Of a stretch of DNA of 64,000 bases, positions 16,557 through 23,933 are shown piece by piece. The notes beneath the pieces are model-generated. The model searched no databases and was not told the origin of the DNA. It saw only the letters and a program-made list of their open reading frames with translations. The translations under genes were made by a program, and so were the position numbers. How positions within the stretch are numbered: the stretch's first letter is position 1; each line of letters opens with the position of its first letter. The stretch comes from Weissella cibaria KACC 11862 (GTDB lineage Bacteria > Bacillota > Bacilli > Lactobacillales > Lactobacillaceae). The DNA is taken from NCBI RefSeq assembly GCF_000193635.1, contig NZ_AEKT01000016.1:1-64000 (forward strand), in the 5' to 3' direction.

Positions 16557-17303
16557 TTAACGGGCCTCCATCGCGTGACGTAACATCGTCACTTGTGCGG
16601 CAATTTGTTCGTTAGTTGCCATTGGGAATTCCAAGGCAACATCAACAGTATTGTCGAATAACTTGTAAATGGCTTCCCAATCGAACAAGCCTTCAGCCAA
16701 ATCAGTCGTTACAATCAAACCATTGTCCGTGTCAGCTGCATTCTTAAAGTGCACGTAATCAGTGTAAGGTGCCAATAGCTCAGCACTCTTTACGGCATCC
16801 CCCTTCGTAAACGCCCAGTTGCCCAAGTCATAAACGTACCCAATTTCGACACCTGCTGACTTTGCGTCTTGCAAGAAGGCGTGGATTGGTTCCAGATGAC
16901 CACTTAATGCCGTTTGATCATTCTCAATGTTGATGGTGATATCAGCTGGCCAGTCCTTAAAGGCCATTGCCAGGTCGCCAGTAAAGTTGGCGTAATCACC
17001 CAAATTGAACTTCGCTTTAACCGCGCCTAGTGTTTGTAGCTCCGCAATGTACTGCGGTAACTTTTCATTAACTACCCCGTTGACGAACAATTCATCAGGG
17101 ATGCTTAATGCGACTGCCAAATTCGCTGCCGTGGCTGCTTCGCGCACCGCGGCCAGTTCCGTTGTTAAGTCGTGGAAATATTCGCGTCGAACTTCAATCC
17201 CATCAGCACCTAAATCCTTAACTTGGGCAACTAATTCGGCTTGCGTACGTCCCTGCTTCACCGCATCCTCAAAAATCCATGTATTCAAAAATAGCTTTGC
17301 CAT
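16557..17303 (-). CDS. Sugar phosphate isomerase/epimerase-like TIM-barrel protein
   Basis: 248 residues of the xylose-isomerase-like (AP endonuclease 2) fold: GADGIEVRREYF near residue 33, NIENDQT near 125, YVYDLGNW near 157 and DVALEFPM near 225 supply metal-ligand acidic residues. It is probably a ketose/keto-acid epimerase or isomerase acting before the kinase. First structural gene after the LacI regulator, with two LacI-type palindromes upstream. Confidence 0.75.
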   Translation of the reverse strand: MAKLFLNTWIFEDAVKQGRTQAELVAQVKDLGADGIEVRREYFHDLTTELAAVREAATAANLAVALSIPDELFVNGVVNEKLPQYIAELQTLGAVKAKFNLGDYANFTGDLAMAFKDWPADITINIENDQTALSGHLEPIHAFLQDAKSAGVEIGYVYDLGNWAFTKGDAVKSAELLAPYTDYVHFKNAADTDNGLIVTTDLAEGLFDWEAIYKLFDNTVDVALEFPMATNEQIAAQVTMLRHAMEAR

Positions 17304-17386
17304 GTCATTCCCCTAAGAACAGTGGCACCATTTCGTCAAACCGCACCATTGCTCACCTAATCTCTAAAATATCCGTTGTCATTTTA

Positions 17387-17491
17387 GGTTAAGCGCTTAA
17401 CCAATATCCAAAAATATATGGGCACAATGGCCCGTTAAAATTAAGTCGCTAACTAATCTTGCTTACTCACAAGTTAGGTAAGCGCTTAACC
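17387..17491 (-). promoter_or_regulatory. Pair of LacI-type operators before the kdgK/hxl operon
   Basis: GGTTAAGCGCTTAACC (17387-17402) is a perfect 16-bp palindrome, and a near copy GGTAAGCGCTTAACC lies at 17477-17491. Centres are about 90 bp apart, fitting looping by a LacI tetramer. A TATATT -10-like box lies between. They are probable targets of the regulator at 17535-18518. Confidence 0.75.
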
Positions 17492-17534
17492 TTACGTGAA
17501 AAGAATAACACCCAAGTTGGGTGTTGTAAACAGT

Positions 17535-18518
17535 CTATTCATAAGTCGCCGCAATGACGATTTTTTCAGTTTGTGTTTTGGCCGCCTTTTTATCCAACCG
17601 ACGTAAGAGCAACTCAGCCGCCGAAGCCCCCATCAGAAAAGGGTTTTGCTGGATCAACTTCACGTTTGGATTAAGGTCACGTGCGAGCTTCGTGTCTGAA
17701 AAACCAGTCACTTGTAATTGCGCTGTCAATACATTTTCACGAATCATGTGCGGTAAGATTTCCAACATCAACCGTTCCTTAAAGAAGAACACGACGGTTG
17801 GGGCATCCGTTGGCAATTGACTAATAATCGCTTGCACCTGTTCCGCACCAATGATCCCTGCATGCGCAATTTCAATCATTTGGGCATCTGGATAAACTGC
17901 CTGCACCCCACGCCAACGCGCCGTACGCGTTGACACATTGGCAATTGGTTCAGAAATCACAACAACGTTCGCAAAGCCTTGGTCACGATAGTGTTGCGCC
18001 GCCCGTTTTGCAGCTTGCTCATTATCCGTCACGACCATGTCATAGTCGCCACCCGTTGTCTCACGGTCAACCAAAACGACCGGTAAATTCTTTTTAATGT
18101 GCTTTTGTAGCACTTCATTATCAGCCGAGATTGGTTGCATAATCACACCATCAAAATTTTGTTGGCTGATGCGATCAAGCAATGATGCTTCCCGCTTAAC
18201 TGATGAATTTGTGTCAAAGAGCACCCCGGTATACGATTCCGCTTCAAGAATCGATGAGGCCCCTTTGAAGAATTCCGTTGAAAAATAATCATCCACATCC
18301 GCAGCCACGATGGCAATCAGACCACTGCGTTGCGTCATCAATTGGACCGCTGAGGCGTTAGGCACGTAGCCGGTTTCTTCGATGATTTGCTTAATGCGAT
18401 TCGCCGTTTTATCCGACATTTTCTCAAGCCGGCCATGGAGATATCGTGACACTGTGGCAATACTGACCCCTGCCCGTTCTGCAATGTCATTGATATTCAA
18501 TTTCTCTTCATTTGCCAT
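17535..18518 (-). CDS. LacI-family transcriptional regulator of the sugar-acid operon
   Basis: 327 residues: MANEEKLNINDIAERAGVSI...ATVSRYLHG helix-turn-helix, then a sensor domain (SGLIAIVAADVDDYFSTEF, VTGFSDTKLARDLNP). The ATG at 18518 follows AAGGGGATG; a longer frame would add 12 residues without ribosome-site support. It lies directly upstream of the operon and near two palindromic operators, so local control is likely. The effector is unknown. Confidence 0.88.
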   Translation of the reverse strand: MANEEKLNINDIAERAGVSIATVSRYLHGRLEKMSDKTANRIKQIIEETGYVPNASAVQLMTQRSGLIAIVAADVDDYFSTEFFKGASSILEAESYTGVLFDTNSSVKREASLLDRISQQNFDGVIMQPISADNEVLQKHIKKNLPVVLVDRETTGGDYDMVVTDNEQAAKRAAQHYRDQGFANVVVISEPIANVSTRTARWRGVQAVYPDAQMIEIAHAGIIGAEQVQAIISQLPTDAPTVVFFFKERLMLEILPHMIRENVLTAQLQVTGFSDTKLARDLNPNVKLIQQNPFLMGASAAELLLRRLDKKAAKTQTEKIVIAATYE

Positions 18519-18581
18519 TGAAGAACATCCCCTTTTCAGATTGTGATAATTCAAAGTATAGCATTTAATCCAAATGAGACA

Positions 18582-18612
18582 AATAATGCGCCGACGGTTT
18601 CGCGTCGACGCA
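18582..18612 (-). terminator. Terminator of the small-protein gene
   Basis: Stem TGCGTCGACG / CCGTCGGCGCA with loop CGAAA and a short T-rich tail on the minus strand. Confidence 0.65.
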
Positions 18613-18623
18613 TTAACTAATCA

Positions 18624-18794
18624 CTACAGTTTTACAATCTTACCAACTTCGGCTAACTCGTACTTTGCTAAAAAGGCTTCAGCATCTGACTTTGCTTCAA
18701 ATCGCTTTGCCAAATCAGCACTGGTGGCCGTTTGCCATGTATGGTTAACAGCTGCGCCCATTAAGTAACTATCTGAACATTTAATCACGTACAT
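18624..18794 (-). CDS. Small MYVI-type protein, family member 2
   Basis: 56 residues, MYVIKCSDSYLMGAAV at the start and EVGKIVKL at the end, similar in pattern to the 55-residue protein at 12787-12954. The ATG has a G-rich run (GTGGG) upstream and the gene has its own terminator, so it is a stand-alone unit. Function unknown; soluble and mildly charged. Confidence 0.6.
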   Translation of the reverse strand: MYVIKCSDSYLMGAAVNHTWQTATSADLAKRFEAKSDAEAFLAKYELAEVGKIVKL

Positions 18795-18856
18795 CTTTTC
18801 TACCCACTCTCTGTATGCTTACCTCCGATTTTATCCTAAAACAATAATTTTTACCG

Positions 18857-19606
18857 TTAAAACGTTTTCATATCACGTTGAGAAATATTTAGACGCGCCC
18901 GTCGTTGTAGGTCCGCTAAAGTGGTCTCTTCATCGACAGGTAATTTTAGGCGTTCGCCAAGGGTAGTTAGACACGTTAAATCACGTGAGGCCTGTAAAGC
19001 AGCCTGGTCCACATTAATCGGGACATTATCTGGCCAACTAATCATTGGCAAAATCGCCCGTTCTAACTGCGACCCGCGACCATACAGATCTTGGCACATC
19101 CACAAACTCATGATTTTAATGGCCGTCAGCTGCTTAATAAATTTGTTCCGTCCCTTGCTGGTCACGATATCTGGTGCCCCATCCATGACTAATCGCGTTT
19201 GAAACCCCTGCGTTTCGATTGCTGTCAAAAAGGCCGTATTCACCCACGTTGTTGGTCCATCGGTATAACAGGTAATCGGCATAAAAGCATCCTGCCCTTT
19301 CACCCACGGTAATGATTTCGCATCAGGATCCAACGTTTTCGGTAACAAACGTTGCATCGTTTGGACTTGGCGTCGGCGAAAATAACATGACTCCGTTTCT
19401 AACTGTTGCATCAACGTATTGCTTGATTGTGCAATACCCATGAAGGTACCGTCTGCTTGGTACACCACGGCAGCCGTTGTCATCCCATTGACTTGGCAGG
19501 CCACAATCATAACTGTTCGTTCCGGTGAAATCGTCACCGTCTCCCCGAATACATGCAGGTCTTTCACTGCATAACCCTGCTTATTAATGACAATAGTTGT
19601 TGTCAT
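18857..19606 (-). CDS. Possible ComK-like competence regulator
   Basis: 249 residues. The arrangement VMIVACQVNG, then ESCYFRRRQVQTMQRLLPKT, then DAFMPI and TSKGRNKFIKQL loosely follows ComK (a conserved Cys/Phe block, a Lys/Pro stretch, an IFPT-like strand, then an xSxxxFxxQ segment). It is longer than B. subtilis ComK. The similarity is weak and judged by eye; hypothetical protein is the safe alternative. GGGGGCG precedes the ATG. A terminator-like hairpin lies in its leader. Confidence 0.35.
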   Translation of the reverse strand: MTTTIVINKQGYAVKDLHVFGETVTISPERTVMIVACQVNGMTTAAVVYQADGTFMGIAQSSNTLMQQLETESCYFRRRQVQTMQRLLPKTLDPDAKSLPWVKGQDAFMPITCYTDGPTTWVNTAFLTAIETQGFQTRLVMDGAPDIVTSKGRNKFIKQLTAIKIMSLWMCQDLYGRGSQLERAILPMISWPDNVPINVDQAALQASRDLTCLTTLGERLKLPVDEETTLADLQRRARLNISQRDMKTF

Positions 19607-19623
19607 CAGTACGCCCCCACATC

Positions 19624-19654
19624 AAAAAATTAGTCTCACCCGTTTTGTGAGACT
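19624..19654 (-). terminator. Terminator-like hairpin inside the leader of the ComK-like gene
   Basis: AGTCTCAC, 7-nt loop, GTGAGACT, then A and TTTTTT on the minus strand, about 18 nt upstream of the start codon at 19606. The previous gene already ends with its own terminator at 19771-19806, so this one may act as an attenuator. Confidence 0.7.
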
Positions 19655-19770
19655 GAACTATCATGCACGAAAGCGCCTAGCATCACCACCATTTGCGAAT
19701 TATTTAAGCATCTTGCAATTAATCACTGTTTTGTCTGGCAATTATGGGCTTTTGTCTGATGAGCGGTGAT

Positions 19771-19806
19771 AAAAAGCGGCGCAACCATCCTGATTGCACC
19801 GTTTTA
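19771..19806 (-). terminator. Terminator of the PadR/DUF4097-like unit
   Basis: Stem CGGTGCAATC / GGTTGCGCCG followed by CTTTTT on the minus strand. Confidence 0.75.
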
Positions 19807-19807
19807 T

Positions 19808-20854
19808 TTACATCATTTTGACATTACCAGACTTCACTTGGGCCTTTACCAAATACTCAGCCCGGTCATCCGTTTCGCCCTTCACGTAGGACATGGTTTT
19901 CACATCGAATTCACCGTCGCGTTTGACCTTTACCACGCCGGATTCACTCTGAGCATCGAACTTAAATGACGCCGTTTGTGGCAAAACATTCTTGATATTG
20001 CCGGAACGCAGGCGCAAGTGGACATCCCCCTGCAACTCATCCCAATCAACCGTCAAATTACCGCTTTGACCAGCCAGTTGGCCGAAGCCCTTTGCATCGA
20101 CTACCTTCGTGTTACCACTCTTCACATCAGTCTCAAACTCAGTCGTCACATTATCCATGTGCAAGTTCCCCGCCTTCATCTTCACCCGGGTTAAGTGCAT
20201 CTCCGCGTCAGCGATTCGGACATTGCCGGTCTTAGCTTCCAATACCAACGTCAATGCTGGGGTCACTAAGTTTTCAATCCACACATTGCCCGCCTTGGTT
20301 TCAACCATCAACTCACCAGCAAATTCTGCTGGGACCCCGAGTTCAATCGTTTGATGTGGGTGAGCAAACGGCACCACAAATGACCACTTCTTTGGTTCCG
20401 GCATCGTGATTTTTAGTTGCCCGTCAGTTGTCTTAAACGCCACTTCGCCGTTGAAATAACCACGTTGCATGGTCTTAACCGTAAACTCAGCTGTTTCGCT
20501 CATCGTCAATCGCACATCTGTATAATGCCCGTCAATTTTCACTTTGCGAAGGCCGGCTGCTTCAACCGTCAGTTCCACATTGCCCGGCTTACCTGTAATA
20601 GGTTCAATCTGTGGCGCCGGCGTTAGCGTTTCATCATCCGCCATCATCTTAACGGCTTCATGTAAATCGCCCATTTCAGTCAACGCCGCTTTCACTGCCG
20701 CTTCTTGTGACAACATCGCATTGGTTGCCATTTTATCTTGAGCGGCTTCGGCTAAATCAGCACGCACTTCATCATAAAAATCATTTACTTCATCAGTTCG
20801 CTTAACGCCTGCAAATACCGGCGCCAATGCTTGTTCAATAATTTCATTCATCAT
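19808..20854 (-). CDS. DUF4097-like beta-repeat protein with HAAS-like N-terminus
   Basis: 348 residues. The first ~75 residues are helical and acidic, like the HAAS/DUF1700 region found next to PadR regulators. The rest is a repetitive beta structure in which AGNV/SGN/TGN turns recur (KAGNVWIEN, KTGNVRIAD, KAGNLHMDN, KSGNTKVVD, QSGNLTVDW, RSGNIKNV, KSGNVKMM), the right-handed helix pattern of DUF4097 proteins. There is no signal peptide or membrane segment. LiaX-type envelope-stress proteins have a related build; the link is inference. It directly follows a PadR gene (adjacent stop and start). Confidence 0.7.
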   Translation of the reverse strand: MMNEIIEQALAPVFAGVKRTDEVNDFYDEVRADLAEAAQDKMATNAMLSQEAAVKAALTEMGDLHEAVKMMADDETLTPAPQIEPITGKPGNVELTVEAAGLRKVKIDGHYTDVRLTMSETAEFTVKTMQRGYFNGEVAFKTTDGQLKITMPEPKKWSFVVPFAHPHQTIELGVPAEFAGELMVETKAGNVWIENLVTPALTLVLEAKTGNVRIADAEMHLTRVKMKAGNLHMDNVTTEFETDVKSGNTKVVDAKGFGQLAGQSGNLTVDWDELQGDVHLRLRSGNIKNVLPQTASFKFDAQSESGVVKVKRDGEFDVKTMSYVKGETDDRAEYLVKAQVKSGNVKMM

Positions 20855-21193
20855 TTAATTTACCTTTCCGGTCATGAGTTGATCGATGACAACTTTCGCC
20901 ACGTCCCATGCAGCCTGCGCTTCGGCCAACGCTTGTTTACCAGCCTCGGTAATAGCGTAGTACTTGCGCCGACCGCCTTGCGTTTCATTGCCGTAGTATG
21001 GTGTCACGTACTCGGCCTTTTTTAGACGCCGGAACACGGTATACAGTGTGGCTTCGTTAATTTCATACTGGCCACCCGACATCGTCTTGATATCTTGAAC
21101 GATACGGTAACCGTATGAATCCCCCTGGGCCAAAATGTTAAGCACAATCGTATCTGTGTGCCCGCGAATTAAATCTTTTGATATTTCTGCCAT
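20855..21193 (-). CDS. PadR-family transcriptional regulator
   Basis: 112 residues with the PadR winged-helix: ILAQGDSYGYRIVQDI, EINEATLYTVFRRLKKAEYV and GGRRKYYAITEAGKQAL. The ATG at 21193 follows GGAGAAAAC; an upstream in-frame start would place coding sequence in the Shine-Dalgarno. It probably represses its own operon through the 9-bp inverted repeat overlapping the promoter. It is coupled to the DUF4097-like gene, an arrangement seen in stress-responsive envelope modules. Confidence 0.92.
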   Translation of the reverse strand: MAEISKDLIRGHTDTIVLNILAQGDSYGYRIVQDIKTMSGGQYEINEATLYTVFRRLKKAEYVTPYYGNETQGGRRKYYAITEAGKQALAEAQAAWDVAKVVIDQLMTGKVN

Positions 21194-21219
21194 GTTGTTT
21201 TCTCCATTACTTTGCGACA

Positions 21220-21255
21220 CACAGTAATTTACACCGGATTACTGTGCGTGTCAAG
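21220..21255 (-). promoter_or_regulatory. PadR promoter with overlapping inverted-repeat operator
   Basis: Minus-strand TTGACA, 17-nt spacer, TAAATT. The perfect inverted repeat CACAGTAAT (9-nt gap) ATTACTGTG at 21220-21246 covers the spacer and -10, the usual PadR operator layout. Confidence 0.75.
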
Positions 21256-21305
21256 GTAATTGCTCAGCCAAGGTATTTAGCCCATGATTCATAGACCGGT
21301 TGATC

Positions 21306-21334
21306 AAAAAAAGCGCGAGTTATCCTCGCGCTTC
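21306..21334 (-). terminator. Terminator of the OFA-family MFS gene
   Basis: Stem AAGCGCGAG / CTCGCGCTT with a short loop, then TTTTT on the minus strand. Confidence 0.85.
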
Positions 21335-21365
21335 ACATGATTTTCAAGTAGCTCTAATCAACTCA

Positions 21366-22619
21366 TTACTTTGATTCCACATATTTAGGTGTTTTGATTG
21401 TTAACCAAATGATTAATGACACAATCAATAGCACAATATAGGTGTAAAAGACGACGGCAAGATTGCCACCAGCCAGTGACAAAACAATTGCCCCAGCTAA
21501 ACTACCAAACCCAAACCCCTGATAAATCATCGCATAATTTTGGCTGTGATTTTGCAGACCAAAGTAGTCACCAACTAACGACGGAAAAACTGTAATCGTC
21601 CCACCAAAGAAGAAACCGACCATCATCATCATGGCATAGAACATTGGTACAGCAATATGACTGCTAAAGGTCAACACCAAAACGGCGATTAACGTTGCGC
21701 TGTATGTGAGCATCAGCATCGGCTTACGGCCAAAACGATCCGACAATGTCCCGATTACGAAGCGACCCACAGTATTTGAAATCGCAATTAGGGCCACAAC
21801 CGTCGCTGCTCGTTCAATTGATAGCCCAGCGAGGTTCGTACCAAGATTGGTCGCGATTCCTGTTAGGTAAACACTCAAACAAATGGTAAACAAGGCGATA
21901 AATAGCATATACGCTTGCGGTGTACGTAACATTTCCGCCGTCGTATATTGATGTTGCTTGGAAACTTTAGTGACCTGCGCTTCTGGTGCATCTCGAAGGA
22001 ACAACGACCCCACTAAAATCAAAATGGTAACCAACGCACCCCACCCCATAAGCGCACGTGGCAAATTATGAACGATATCATTGCCTAAGAAGGCGGCATC
22101 GATGTATTTAAAGACAAACGACCCCAGCCCATAAAAGGCGATCGAAATTCCTGAGATAAACCCTGTTTTTTCAGGAAACCACTTAATTGCGTTTGACAGC
22201 GTTGCCATGTAAGCAATCCCGTCAGCTGCGCCAAGTGTCACACCCGCAAAAATATAATACAGCCACAATTGTGAGGGCGAATGTAGTTGTGCCACAATAA
22301 ACGCTGATAAACCAAATACCAGCCCAGCAACCACCGTGATTCGTCGAACACCAAAGCGCTTAACTAAACGTCCAACAACAATTGTTGATAATGCAAGTGT
22401 TAATGACCCGATTGAAAATATCAATGATACCGATCCCAGATGCGGCTGCACCGCTGCGACATGTCCCTGCTTATCCAGCGCTAGTTCCCCAAACATTTTC
22501 AAAATTGGCGTATTGAATATTGACCAAGCATAGAACGTTCCCACACCTAATTGCACTAATGCAGTCCCCAAAATAACTAACCAGCGGTTGTACCCTGCTG
22601 ATTTTAACTCCCCTGTCAT
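21366..22619 (-). CDS. OFA-family (oxalate/formate antiporter type) MFS transporter
   Basis: 417 residues, 12 hydrophobic segments. GVGTFYAWSIFNTPI near the N-terminus and the SDRFGRKPMLM loop between helices 8 and 9 are typical of OFA-family MFS carriers. Substrates in the family include oxalate, formate, lactate and other monocarboxylates. GGAGGTCG precedes the ATG and a cre site lies 15-28 bp upstream, so catabolite repression is likely. Single-gene unit with its own terminator. Substrate not assigned. Confidence 0.85.
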   Translation of the reverse strand: MTGELKSAGYNRWLVILGTALVQLGVGTFYAWSIFNTPILKMFGELALDKQGHVAAVQPHLGSVSLIFSIGSLTLALSTIVVGRLVKRFGVRRITVVAGLVFGLSAFIVAQLHSPSQLWLYYIFAGVTLGAADGIAYMATLSNAIKWFPEKTGFISGISIAFYGLGSFVFKYIDAAFLGNDIVHNLPRALMGWGALVTILILVGSLFLRDAPEAQVTKVSKQHQYTTAEMLRTPQAYMLFIALFTICLSVYLTGIATNLGTNLAGLSIERAATVVALIAISNTVGRFVIGTLSDRFGRKPMLMLTYSATLIAVLVLTFSSHIAVPMFYAMMMMVGFFFGGTITVFPSLVGDYFGLQNHSQNYAMIYQGFGFGSLAGAIVLSLAGGNLAVVFYTYIVLLIVSLIIWLTIKTPKYVESK

Positions 22620-22633
22620 AACGACCTCCTAAA

Positions 22634-22647
22634 TGTAAGCGCTTTCC
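22634..22647 (-). promoter_or_regulatory. cre site upstream of the OFA transporter
   Basis: TGTAAGCGCTTTCC (plus strand) fits the CcpA consensus TGWAANCGNTNWCA at all but one position and sits just upstream of the Shine-Dalgarno. Confidence 0.6.
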
Positions 22648-22727
22648 CTCTGCGGGTACATTGTATCACGCACTTACTTTTGGTGTACACCGAATTCCGT
22701 CAGACTTGATCATTCGTGGCAATTATC

Positions 22728-22760
22728 AAAAAGGCCAGACATCTACATGTCCAGCCTTCT
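22728..22760 (-). terminator. Terminator of the ssu-ligase-acyltransferase operon
   Basis: Stem AAGGCTGGACAT / ATGTCTGGCCTT with a short loop, then TTTTT on the minus strand. Confidence 0.85.
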
Positions 22761-22771
22761 TGTATTGCTAT

Positions 22772-23929
22772 TTATTTTGCTGACCACAAACGTGACACAT
22801 GCCACTGGGGCCGTCCGACCAAAAAACCAAATGGTGGGATTTTGAAGAAGCATAGTGACATGCCATAATCGACCGCCACCACAATGATAAACACCAGTGG
22901 TAACGTTACAAAATTCCAAACCGTTGGCAAACTAAGCGCCGTCACGCCCAAATCGACAATTTCAAGCGCCACTGTTTGCCCCAAGTACATCCCAAAGCCA
23001 ACTTTAGCCCCGGTTGAGACGAAACTTACAAACCATTGCGGCAAACCATTATCACGATACTTGGCGTATTGCAGTCCGATCCAAATGATAAAGCCAATAA
23101 TAAACAGGTCATAGATGAAAATATACGGTTGGTGAATTTCCAACGTTTTTTTCAAGCTCAACCCCAGTACATTCAAATTGTAGTAATACTCACCAATCGT
23201 TCCCACGGCCAACACCACCGTACTCCACCCAATGAAGCGATGATGGGTCGTAATAAATTGCTTGAAGGCATCGTAATGAATTGACGCAAACGCCCCCAAG
23301 ACAAAGTAGAACTGGTAGACCAGCAAACTAAAGCCATAGTTTTTAAACAAAAATGGCAACCCCGACGTATCAAGGTGTGGCAACCCATACTTGATAAACA
23401 CTAACATGATGATTTGGAATAAAAATGACACCAATAAAATTTGACCGTGGCTATGCTTGAAATGCTTAAATAGCCAAACCAAAGCTGGGAAAATCAGGTA
23501 CAGTTGCATCGTCACGATGATGTAATACATATAGTAATCCGTTCCGTGCGTGACCAGATAGCCAAACTTAGGCCAGAATGCCGCCCATGAAAAATTGCCT
23601 GTGCCGATTAAGTCACCGGCTAACAGAATAGCGGTCCAACTCACAAAGGGAATGCCAACGCCTAAATAACGTTTTTTCCAGAATGACCAGACATGTAGTT
23701 CCTTATGATAATGCTGTAGGAATAACACTAAGCCAGTAATGAACATAAAGCCCATCCGGGTAAAGTGTAGCGATAAGTGCGTCGCGTCCAGGAAATGATT
23801 TTCCCAAGACCCAACTCCCATATGGCCACCCATCATACTAGTAGTGTGATTTAACAACACACCCGTTATAAAAATCAATCGTAAGATATCCACCTCATAT
23901 AGATAAGGTCGTTTCTTTTTTTCTGCCAT
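22772..23929 (-). CDS. Acyltransferase family 3 membrane protein
   Basis: 385 residues with about ten hydrophobic segments. The N-terminus YLYEVDILRLIFITGVLLNH carries the family's early DxxR and the conserved His (NH). This is the acyltransferase-3 (OafA/YrhL-like) fold that O-acylates envelope sugars or other substrates at the membrane. It begins 4 nt after the ligase stop and ends the five-gene operon. The acceptor is unknown. Confidence 0.82.
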   Translation of the reverse strand: MAEKKKRPYLYEVDILRLIFITGVLLNHTTSMMGGHMGVGSWENHFLDATHLSLHFTRMGFMFITGLVLFLQHYHKELHVWSFWKKRYLGVGIPFVSWTAILLAGDLIGTGNFSWAAFWPKFGYLVTHGTDYYMYYIIVTMQLYLIFPALVWLFKHFKHSHGQILLVSFLFQIIMLVFIKYGLPHLDTSGLPFLFKNYGFSLLVYQFYFVLGAFASIHYDAFKQFITTHHRFIGWSTVVLAVGTIGEYYYNLNVLGLSLKKTLEIHQPYIFIYDLFIIGFIIWIGLQYAKYRDNGLPQWFVSFVSTGAKVGFGMYLGQTVALEIVDLGVTALSLPTVWNFVTLPLVFIIVVAVDYGMSLCFFKIPPFGFLVGRPQWHVSRLWSAK

Positions 23930-23933
23930 GCGC

